Positions 58,601-64,000 of a stretch of 64,000 bases of DNA are shown one piece after another; within the stretch, counting starts at the first letter, position 1, and the number at the start of each line of letters is the position of its first letter. A program made the position numbers and the translations under genes. The notes beneath the pieces were generated by a model. It did not search any database, was not told where the DNA came from, and worked only from the letters and a program-made list of their open reading frames with translations. Source of the stretch: an uncultured Agathobacter sp. (GTDB lineage Bacteria; Bacillota; Clostridia; Lachnospirales; Lachnospiraceae); contig CAJUND010000009.1 in NCBI GenBank assembly GCA_910587655.1, positions 62,001 through 126,000 on the forward strand. The letters are read 5' to 3'.

Positions 58601-59439
58601 AGGACTACGCCGTTTATCTTCAGACGGAGGAACAGGAAGACCCGAAAATTGAAGATATCCGGAAGCTGAAATTTACGCATACGGACAAAGAAGGCAAAGA
58701 AAAGGAAATTCCTCTGACAAAAATCTGTAAGATGGAGGAAACAACAACCTTAAGCACCATCAGCCGCGACGCGCAGACCAGATATATCACGGTATCCTGC
58801 GGGATTGATGAGGACCACAATATCACGCTTGTCAGTGACAGGGTGCAGCAGGAAATAAACAAACTGAAAATTCCGGAAGGCTATAATGTGGAAATGGCGG
58901 GCGAGGATGAGACAATCAATGAATCCATGAGCCAGCTGGGACTGATGATGCTTCTGGCGGTCATTTTTATCTACCTGATTATGGTGGTACAGTTCCAGTC
59001 GCTTACTTCGCCGTTTATCATTATGTTTTCCATTCCGCTTGCATTTACCGGAGGCTTTATCGCACTGCTTTTCACCGGGCAGGAGCTCAATGTGATTTCC
59101 ATGCTGGGACTGATTATGCTTTCCGGACTGATTGTAAACAACGGTATTGTACTTATTGATTATATTAACCAGCGGCGAAGGGAAGGCGCTTCCAAGAAAG
59201 AGGCAATCATCGAGGCGGGAATCACACGAATCCGTCCGATTCTGATGACGACACTGACGACAGTTCTTGCCATGTTTACCACGGCGCTTGGCACAAGCGA
59301 GGGTTCGGTTATGATGCGTCCGATGGCAATCACCATTATCGGCGGACTGTTATACGGAACCGTCCTGACCCTTATCGTTATTCCGTGTATCTATGATGCG
59401 TTTAACCGGGAAAAGAGCATGGTGGAGGAGGAACTCTGA
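55678..59439 (+). CDS. RND-superfamily efflux pump with long coiled-coil insertion
   Basis: 1253 residues, AcrB/HAE1 type. An N-terminal helix (VLVGVLLVIVLGVVSLTKM) is followed by the first porter domain (PEKVERDVTAPIEAAM and LEYEQNANMD). The first helix bundle has GIGMLVDNSIVVIENIYRLR near residue 620, where the usual Asp-Asp pair is Asp-Asn. The second porter domain follows, then the last bundle (LIMLSGLIVNNGIVLIDYIN). Residues about 194-440 are an extra segment rich in Glu, Lys and Gln that predicts as long coiled coils (KQKELEQTEKDLKKQLKELK). Usual RND pumps have about 1050 residues and a separate adaptor; no adaptor gene is nearby. It probably exports lipophilic or drug-like molecules; its substrate is unknown. 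Confidence 0.92.
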   Translation: MISKYSVRRPFTVLVGVLLVIVLGVVSLTKMTTDLLPEMSMQYALVITTDIGASPEKVERDVTAPIEAAMATTSNIKEIRSISYNSYSIVTLEYEQNANMDSVVIEIQQSLDQISGQWEDTVGTPMIMKINPDMLPILAAAVDVDGMDASEISDYVENDLVPSIESIEGVASVTTTGQLEESIQVTMNDSKIKALNKKIRKSIDKEFDDAQAEIDDGKNKVENGQSSLDSGKDQLSSAINQAMAKQKELEQTEKDLKKQLKELKEQQKSLKQIQSGIQSFMESEIYQGLITIIKQNPQAVEIPEVKAQIDALNAEIKTMFAALEPLGIKVETYEDLPQAAAEIGKLLTQVNQGIATIESALEQVETGKVSLSKALETLNANAALAALEMSTGSAELTTAASSLETAQSNLDDARKNAYDSADLNEILSEDTLSGLFTAQNFDMPAGYAMDGDTQYLVRVGEAVKSMEELEDLVLLDLGMDDVGIIRLSDVADVKMTDNFDETYAVINGNPGIMLSMEKQTGYSTGEVADRILDKFDRLSGEDENLHLSVLMNQGIYIDMIVDSVFENMIVGAILAVIILFLFLKDFKPTVVIACSIPLSVITAVVLMYFTGITMNMMSLSGLMLGIGMLVDNSIVVIENIYRLRGEGYSIKQAAVQGADQMVGALVASTLTTISVYAPIIFTEGITRQLFVDLALTIAFTLLASLVVALTFVPALSTATLRRTKEIRHPLFDAFKDFYAGFLSGCLRFKPVVFIVSVVLLAGSMALSLSRGMNFMDMDMETDQLSVTVAAKEGEKLTFQELRDAANSVISKISDIEGIDTIGAMAGGNSTMSLMGGGNESVSMYILLDEESGVKASEVSDEIVKRTEQMEECEVTTSASSMDMTSFFGSGLSINIQGNDLDKLQKLAADVAKILEKTEGTIDVDDGLDVATPQLEIKVDKEKAAEYGMTVAQVYQLVYGNLADSRSVTTISTDIKDYAVYLQTEEQEDPKIEDIRKLKFTHTDKEGKEKEIPLTKICKMEETTTLSTISRDAQTRYITVSCGIDEDHNITLVSDRVQQEINKLKIPEGYNVEMAGEDETINESMSQLGLMMLLAVIFIYLIMVVQFQSLTSPFIIMFSIPLAFTGGFIALLFTGQELNVISMLGLIMLSGLIVNNGIVLIDYINQRRREGASKKEAIIEAGITRIRPILMTTLTTVLAMFTTALGTSEGSVMMRPMAITIIGGLLYGTVLTLIVIPCIYDAFNREKSMVEEEL

Positions 59440-60074
59440 TGGAAAATATGGATGTGGAAACGCTTCTTCATCCGCCGGAAAAAGTAAAACGGATGTTTGA
59501 GGCAGTAAGCAGACTGGTTGTGGAAAAAGCCGATTTAAGCGCCATTACTGTGCAGATGATTACGGAACGCGCCGGTATCGGAAAAGGGACTGCGTACAGT
59601 TATTTTTCCTCCAGGGAGGAGTTAATCGTTCTTGCACTGTTTTACGATTACGGAAAACTGTTGCAGGAGCTGGAACTGATTCTGGGACAGACAGAAGGGT
59701 TCCGGAATAAAATGTACCGGATTCTGGACTGGCTGTACGAGCACGGGGAATACCACATGACGTTTATCCATATGGTGCAGATGTGCATTGGAAGCCAGAA
59801 AAATCTCTGTGACATGCGCACAGGCAGTTATAAATGCCTGTTTGACAGTATGCAGGATTACATGAGGTCAAGGGGCGACGCCATGATGGAGCAGGGATTT
59901 TGTGAAGGCCTGTTTACGCAGAAGGATGCCGTCAGGCGCCGTATGGCGTTTGCAACCATGGTTCTGCAGGTGGCAATGACATTCGGGGAGAAAAGTGAAA
60001 AGTCCTTTTTCCCGATGCCGTATGAAGAAGTCCGGGAATATGCGTATGAGGGGATGATAAAAATACTTTCATAG
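59439..60074 (+). CDS. TetR/AcrR-family transcriptional regulator
   Basis: 211 residues. The N-terminal helix-turn-helix (ITVQMITERAGIGKGTAYSY, then FSSREELIVLALFYDYGK, about residues 28-65) is the classic TetR DNA-binding motif. The C-terminal helical domain would bind an inducer. The ATG overlaps the stop of the pump gene (TGATG), so the two are translationally coupled. With the palindrome at 55643-55656 at the operon promoter, autorepression relieved by a pump substrate is the natural model. Confidence 0.95.
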   Translation: MENMDVETLLHPPEKVKRMFEAVSRLVVEKADLSAITVQMITERAGIGKGTAYSYFSSREELIVLALFYDYGKLLQELELILGQTEGFRNKMYRILDWLYEHGEYHMTFIHMVQMCIGSQKNLCDMRTGSYKCLFDSMQDYMRSRGDAMMEQGFCEGLFTQKDAVRRRMAFATMVLQVAMTFGEKSEKSFFPMPYEEVREYAYEGMIKILS

Positions 60075-60107
60075 TTTCAGGAGCTGCATGTAAAAATAAT
60101 AAGAAGA

Positions 60108-60150
60108 AAAAGCATTTAAACGTTCTGTAACAGGACACAGACCGTTTAGG
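60108..60150 (+). terminator. Terminator of the pump operon
   Basis: AAAAGCATTTAAACG pairs with CGTTTAGGTGCTTTT (60133-60147, with two wobble pairs) and continues into more T residues. Confidence 0.88.
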
Positions 60151-60216
60151 TGCTTTTTTTGTACGTTTTTCAGAAGGAAAAGACATATTTTCCCCATAAG
60201 TGGGAAAACTTGTGTT

Positions 60217-61716
60217 ATGAGTAATGAAAAGACAAAAATTTCTACAGATATACAAAAAAATATAGACGCCTACAGAAAACTGTTTGCAGACTGTGCAGAC
60301 ATAAAAATGAAGGAAATGTGGCTTGGCAGCGAGAAAAAGACCCGCTGTTTTCTTGCCTATATTGAGGTGGCGGTCAGCAATATGCTGCTGGAAACGACTG
60401 CACTGGGACGCGCCCTGGCATTTCTGGGGCAGACGCCCGGTGCAGACATCAATTCCGTGCTGGATGCAAATGCCATGGGGATTTCCGATGTGACGCCGTT
60501 TGAATACGTGGAGGATGCGGCGGCAGGCATGCTGACCGGGGACGCCGTTTTATTTGTGGACGGCTATGGCAGGGCATTAAAAATCGCAGATAAGGGATAT
60601 CCTGGGGCAACGATAAAGGAACCTGATTCAGAAAAGGTAATCCGCGGTTCCAAGGAAGGATTTACGGATTCCATAAAAATGAATACGGCATTAATCCGTA
60701 AGCGTATCCGCTCGACCCGGGTAAAGGTGCAGGAATTAAGACAGGGACTGCGTTCCCATACGGCGGTTGACCTGGTATATATGGATGATCTGATTTATCC
60801 GTCGGTTCTGGAGGAAATCAAAAAGCGGGTGGAAGCCTATGAGATTGACGGGGTGATGGACAGCGGAATTATTGAACAGCTGGCGGAAACCAAGTGGTAC
60901 TCGCCGTTTCCGCAGTTCCAGACAACGCAGAGACCGGACCGCGCAGCAATTGCCGTACTGGAGGGACGGGTAGTGCTGCTTTCCGATAATTCCCCGACGG
61001 CGCTGATTCTGCCAACTGATTTTAACTCGTTTTTAAAAACAAGCGATGACTATTATAACCGTTTTGAAGTGGCAACCTTTGCGCGCCTGCTGCGATTTAT
61101 GGCGTCTTTTCTTGCCATGACATTTCCGGGACTTTACCTTGCAGTTACCAATTTCCATACCCAGATTCTGCCGACGCCGCTTCTGCTTTCTTTCTGGGAA
61201 GCGCGCATCGGGGTGCCGTTTCCGGCGGCGCTTGAGGTTCTGCTGATGGAAGTCTCGTTTGAGCTTTTGCGGGAGGCGGGAGTGCGCCTGCCCGGAGCGA
61301 TGGGAAACACAATCGGAATTGTGGGGGGCCTGATTATCGGACAGGCGGCGGTTGAGGCAAACCTTGTCAGTCCGATTGTGGTAATCGTGGTTGCGTTTAC
61401 CGCGCTCTGTTCCTTTTCCATTCCGAATGAGGAATTTGCGTTTTCCTTCCGGCTGTTAAAATTTTATATCATTATCATGTCCGCATGGCTGGGATTTTTT
61501 GGATTTCTGCTGGGGCTTCTTACCGTCCTGATCCACCTGTCAAGGCTGAAAAGCTTTGGGATACCTTATTTTATGCCGTTTGTAGGGGCTGATTTAAGCG
61601 GTTATGAGGATGAGAGGGATTCCATCTGGCGTTCGCCGCTGCGCATGATGAAACGGCGTCCGATTTATGCAAGGCGTAATAAGCGGGTGCGCCTTAGAAA
61701 AAGGGAAGGGAAGTAG
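60217..61716 (+). CDS. gerAA: Spore germination receptor subunit A (GerA family)
   Basis: 499 residues. A cytoplasmic N-terminal domain (about 1-270) carries RGSKEGFTDSIKMNTALIRKR, the family hallmark. About five transmembrane helices follow between residues 280 and 445, containing PTPLLLSFWEARIGVPFPAA and GNTIGIVGGLIIGQAAVEAN. A basic tail ends the chain (RRPIYARRNKRVRLRKREGK). It is the A subunit of a nutrient germinant receptor in the spore inner membrane. ATG 60217 has no strong ribosome site. An inverted repeat (60191-60208, TTTTCCC with GGGAAAA) precedes it. Confidence 0.95.
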   Translation: MSNEKTKISTDIQKNIDAYRKLFADCADIKMKEMWLGSEKKTRCFLAYIEVAVSNMLLETTALGRALAFLGQTPGADINSVLDANAMGISDVTPFEYVEDAAAGMLTGDAVLFVDGYGRALKIADKGYPGATIKEPDSEKVIRGSKEGFTDSIKMNTALIRKRIRSTRVKVQELRQGLRSHTAVDLVYMDDLIYPSVLEEIKKRVEAYEIDGVMDSGIIEQLAETKWYSPFPQFQTTQRPDRAAIAVLEGRVVLLSDNSPTALILPTDFNSFLKTSDDYYNRFEVATFARLLRFMASFLAMTFPGLYLAVTNFHTQILPTPLLLSFWEARIGVPFPAALEVLLMEVSFELLREAGVRLPGAMGNTIGIVGGLIIGQAAVEANLVSPIVVIVVAFTALCSFSIPNEEFAFSFRLLKFYIIIMSAWLGFFGFLLGLLTVLIHLSRLKSFGIPYFMPFVGADLSGYEDERDSIWRSPLRMMKRRPIYARRNKRVRLRKREGK

Positions 61717-61721
61717 CCGGT

Positions 61722-62822
61722 ATGTTTTCAAATAATAACAGATTATCCACACGCCAGGTATTCCGCCTGTTTGTGTTTGACTTTGTCGGGGAAAGCACCC
61801 TGGTGCTGCCTGCGCAGCTTGCGTCGTCGGCAGGAAACGACGGGGTATTTGCCATCCTGCTCGGAGGTGTGCTGGCAGGCATTTACCTCTGGTATTTAAG
61901 CAGGGTGCTCCAGGGCATGAATACGGACCTTCTGGCTTATATGGAGCAGTCGCTTCCGGTCTGGCTGGGAAAAGTGATACTTGTTTTTCTGACGGTTCAT
62001 TTTATTCTTATGGCAGGATACGGGGCATGGCTGTTTTCCGATGTTATGAAACAGGGACTGATCGGAGGGGAATCGCACACCCTGATTTTAATCCTTGTCC
62101 TTCTTGTGGCAGGCTATGCGGTTTCCGGCGGTATTGAAAGCCGGGCAAGGGTATATGAGGTACTGTTTCCTGCATTGTTTGTGCTGCTGCTGGTTATGCT
62201 TGTGATTGCTTTTAAGGATGTGGATATGAATTACCTGCAGCCGTTTTTTACAACATCCGTGTTGCAGGTGGCAAAGGGGAGCATGCCGGTGATGTTCTGC
62301 CTTTCCCCGGTGTTTCTTGTCCTTTTTTTCCCGTCCTATGTGCAGAAGGACAAATGGGGAAAGCTGGTAAAGGTGACAGCCGCTGCAATCGTGTTTGCCG
62401 TTGCTGTAATCGCGGTTTTCTATGCCGTGTTACTCGGAAGTTTCGGGGCGGGGGCTCTTTCTGCCATGCGGTATCCGGCAGTCACCCTGATGAGCAGTAT
62501 CCATCTGCAGGGAAGTTTTTTAAAACGCCTGGATGCATTTATGATTGGAATCTGGTTTTTCACACTGTTTGCCCTTTTAAACGTATTTTTATTTTACGGG
62601 CAGGATGTCATCCGGCACCTGTTTAAAAAGGGGGGAAAAGTAAAACGTCCGAGGCTGTTTTTATCCGCATCGCTGGTTCTGGTATTTCTGGTGGCTGAAC
62701 TGTTTGCCCGGACAGATTTTACAGGAATGTTTTTAAATTATATCAGCTGTTTTGCAGGTCCGCTTCTTGTTGCGCTTCCTGCGGCAGTTCTTATTTTCGG
62801 AAAGGCAGGGAAAAAGGGATGA
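61722..62822 (+). CDS. gerAB: Spore germination receptor subunit B (endospore germination permease)
   Basis: 366 residues with ten predicted transmembrane helices, APC-superfamily fold. The N-terminus LSTRQVFRLFVFDFVGESTL matches the GerB family start. PAQLASSAGNDGVFAILLG and FFPSYVQKDKWGKLVKVTAA (loop before helix 7) are typical. It lies five bases after the A subunit gene and overlaps the C subunit gene by four bases. It is thought to bind the germinant (often an amino acid). Confidence 0.93.
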   Translation: MFSNNNRLSTRQVFRLFVFDFVGESTLVLPAQLASSAGNDGVFAILLGGVLAGIYLWYLSRVLQGMNTDLLAYMEQSLPVWLGKVILVFLTVHFILMAGYGAWLFSDVMKQGLIGGESHTLILILVLLVAGYAVSGGIESRARVYEVLFPALFVLLLVMLVIAFKDVDMNYLQPFFTTSVLQVAKGSMPVMFCLSPVFLVLFFPSYVQKDKWGKLVKVTAAAIVFAVAVIAVFYAVLLGSFGAGALSAMRYPAVTLMSSIHLQGSFLKRLDAFMIGIWFFTLFALLNVFLFYGQDVIRHLFKKGGKVKRPRLFLSASLVLVFLVAELFARTDFTGMFLNYISCFAGPLLVALPAAVLIFGKAGKKG

Positions 62823-63448
62823 TGAAAAAAATTGCCGTGATGGCGTCTGCTGTTATAGTAAGTGCATGGATTCTTGCTGCATGTACTGCAACAGAGCTGG
62901 AGGACCGCTGTTTTCCAATGATGGCGGCGGTGGATTACAGGGACGGGCAGGTGGATTTTGCCTATGGTTTTCCGCAGCTCAGCCAGAAGGATAATACCGA
63001 CCTGGATGCAGGGACTGTCAATATATCCATGACAGCCGGAGGAAATTTTGCAGAAAGCATCAGGCGTTACAACCAGGAAATGAACAGACTTGCGGACTGC
63101 AACCATATGAAAGTGCTGGTATTCGGCACAGCCCTGGCAGGGGAAAGGGACCAGTATGAAAAAATGCTGTCCTACCTGCAGAAAAGCGAGCTGTTTCCGC
63201 GCAATACCTATGTCTGCGTAACGGACGACATAGACGCCCTTTTTGAAGCGGAGCAGTCCCTTCCGAATGATCTGGGAAGTTACCTGGAATCGTTTCTGCA
63301 GAAGCAGGAAAAGGAGCAGGATGTGAAACTGCTGCATCTTGGAAAGCTTCTGGACGAGCAGTATAACCAAATGGAAAATCTGCAGGCTCCGTATCTTGCC
63401 GTTGAAAACGGTACAATTATTTTAAAACCCCGCTACAGCCTGCCGTAA
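62819..63448 (+). CDS. Short Ger(x)C-like germination lipoprotein
   Basis: 209 residues. The lipoprotein signal peptide VIVSAWILAAC ends in the lipobox LAAC, with Cys near residue 21. The following ELEDRCFPMMAAVDYRDGQV corresponds to the usual Ger(x)C beginning 'EieDr.ivlalGiD'. The region FAESIRRYNQEMNRLADCNH and MKVLVFGTALA matches domain 1. Usual GerC proteins have about 370-400 residues; this one ends after about domain 1, so the C-terminal domains are missing. The start may be ATG 62819 or 62822, both overlapping the B subunit stop. It is probably functional given the tight operon, but of reduced form. Confidence 0.85.
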   Translation: MMKKIAVMASAVIVSAWILAACTATELEDRCFPMMAAVDYRDGQVDFAYGFPQLSQKDNTDLDAGTVNISMTAGGNFAESIRRYNQEMNRLADCNHMKVLVFGTALAGERDQYEKMLSYLQKSELFPRNTYVCVTDDIDALFEAEQSLPNDLGSYLESFLQKQEKEQDVKLLHLGKLLDEQYNQMENLQAPYLAVENGTIILKPRYSLP

Positions 63449-63479
63449 GCCATACGATACTATTTTTATTTTATAGTTC

Positions 63480-63508
63480 TTGCAATTCTTATCCGGTTCG
63501 TTTATACT
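63480..63508 (+). promoter_or_regulatory. Promoter before the last gene
   Basis: TTGCAA (63480-63485), a 17-base spacer, TATACT (63503-63508). It lies about 85 bases before ATG 63594. No clear terminator is seen between the germination operon and this promoter. Confidence 0.7.
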
Positions 63509-63593
63509 TATTCTAGGTATACTTTGCTTTCAGAAAGAATATGATAATCTGTATGGCAGGCAACTGGAACAGGCAGAATGTTTTGGAGTTGGA

Positions 63594-64000
63594 ATGAAAA
63601 ATAAAAATAAGGACAGATATGTTAAATTAATAAGAACAGGTTTCCTTACCGGTATGGCAGTGATGTTTGCCATGGTAGCTGCAGTATTTGCCACAAGGAC
63701 GATGTCGGAAAAAAAAGACGGCAGCGAATCATTTATACAGACGGATGATGCATGGACGCTGGATGCAGCCGGCAGCATTCCTGCGGATATGAAGAAGCTG
63801 GGAGAAAGTTTTTCCGGGGACAGTGATGTGGTGTCCGTTTATTATAGGCTGCCCCGGATGGAGAGGGTGCAGAGTCTGGTCTGGAGGACAAAGGATGTGT
63901 CTGTCAGACTGGTTGCGGACGGTGATGTCCTGTATGAAACACAGATGCCGCAGTCCCGGTTTTACAGCAAATCACCGGGAAATCTCTGGAATACCTGTGA
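63594..64000 (+). CDS. Membrane-anchored protein, N-terminal part (3' truncated)
   Basis: The frame is open from ATG 63594 to the window edge (135 codons). A basic start (KNKNKDRYVKLIRTG) is followed by one hydrophobic helix (FLTGMAVMFAMVAAVFAT, about residues 17-34). An extracellular stretch with few cysteines follows (DDAWTLDAAGSIPADMKKLG, SVYYRLPRMERVQSLVWRTK). This looks like the sensor part of a membrane signalling protein, for example a histidine kinase or GGDEF protein, but the output domain lies outside the window, so no class is assigned. TTGGAGTTGGA precedes the ATG. Confidence 0.75.
   Translation, partial: MKNKNKDRYVKLIRTGFLTGMAVMFAMVAAVFATRTMSEKKDGSESFIQTDDAWTLDAAGSIPADMKKLGESFSGDSDVVSVYYRLPRMERVQSLVWRTKDVSVRLVADGDVLYETQMPQSRFYSKSPGNLWNTC

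Noticed and set aside
60191..60208. Inverted repeat TTTTCCC/GGGAAAA before gerAA as a terminator or operator
   Set aside because: The stem is short and AT-rich with no T run; a role cannot be supported.
1..64000. Many long minus-strand open frames opposite real genes
   Set aside because: They mirror the codon pattern of the + strand genes, lack ribosome sites and family motifs, and fully overlap convincing genes.

Overview
This 64 kb window looks like chromosome of a spore-forming Gram-positive anaerobe of the Clostridia, most likely Lachnospiraceae. The grounds are moderate GC, a cdaA-cdaR-glmM operon, teichoic-acid-type enzymes without outer-membrane genes, LCP wall ligases, a gerA/B/C-type germination operon, a PdaB-like sporulation deacetylase, and many secreted proteins with bacterial Ig-like domains. 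Every gene I can support lies on the + strand. No rRNA, tRNA, CRISPR array, transposase or prophage gene was seen.

Layout. 0-3.6 kb: end of homoserine dehydrogenase, glycerol kinase, comFC and a YvyF-type zinc protein. 3.7-9.0 kb: two unknown membrane proteins leading into cdaA-cdaR-glmM (c-di-AMP synthesis and amino-sugar supply for the wall), then HPr. 9.1-27.4 kb: a large surface-glycopolymer locus. It holds a membrane sugar-phosphate transferase, a family 2 glycosyltransferase, a tandem LicD protein, a TagGH-type ABC exporter, a 1529-residue protein with two CDP-alditol phosphotransferase modules, TagD, a TarI-like cytidylyltransferase, an extended SDR, an LCP ligase, a membrane acyltransferase and a second TagF-type polymerase. 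27.4-35.2 kb: a GDPD-family phosphodiesterase, two paralogous secreted beta-helix proteins and two secreted Ig-like proteins. These parts fit together as initiation on a lipid carrier, CDP-alditol supply, polymerisation, export, attachment and decoration of a poly(alditol phosphate) polymer.

35.2-42.1 kb: a 625-base stretch with a sigma-28-like promoter and a small reading frame lacking a normal start, then sugar-nucleotide genes (pgcA, a UDP-sugar pyrophosphorylase, glmS) around a second LCP protein. 42.2-49.7 kb: HtrA protease, GtrA-like protein, carbamate kinase, PepF, luxS-mtnN, two overlapping unknown small genes and a PdaB-like deacetylase. 49.7-55.5 kb: an AAA ATPase preceded by a phased four-copy repeat, a large secreted GH53 galactanase whose signal peptide is out of frame at a run of six G, and a free-standing gene for a 42-residue membrane peptide. 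55.6-60.1 kb: an RND pump with a long coiled-coil insertion plus a TetR regulator, with a palindromic operator at the promoter. 60.2-64 kb: a germination receptor operon and the start of a membrane protein cut by the window edge.

A small dispersed palindromic repeat occurs three times, each time just after a stop codon (after hom, glmS and luxS). All functional calls come from reading the translations by eye; no database search was possible.
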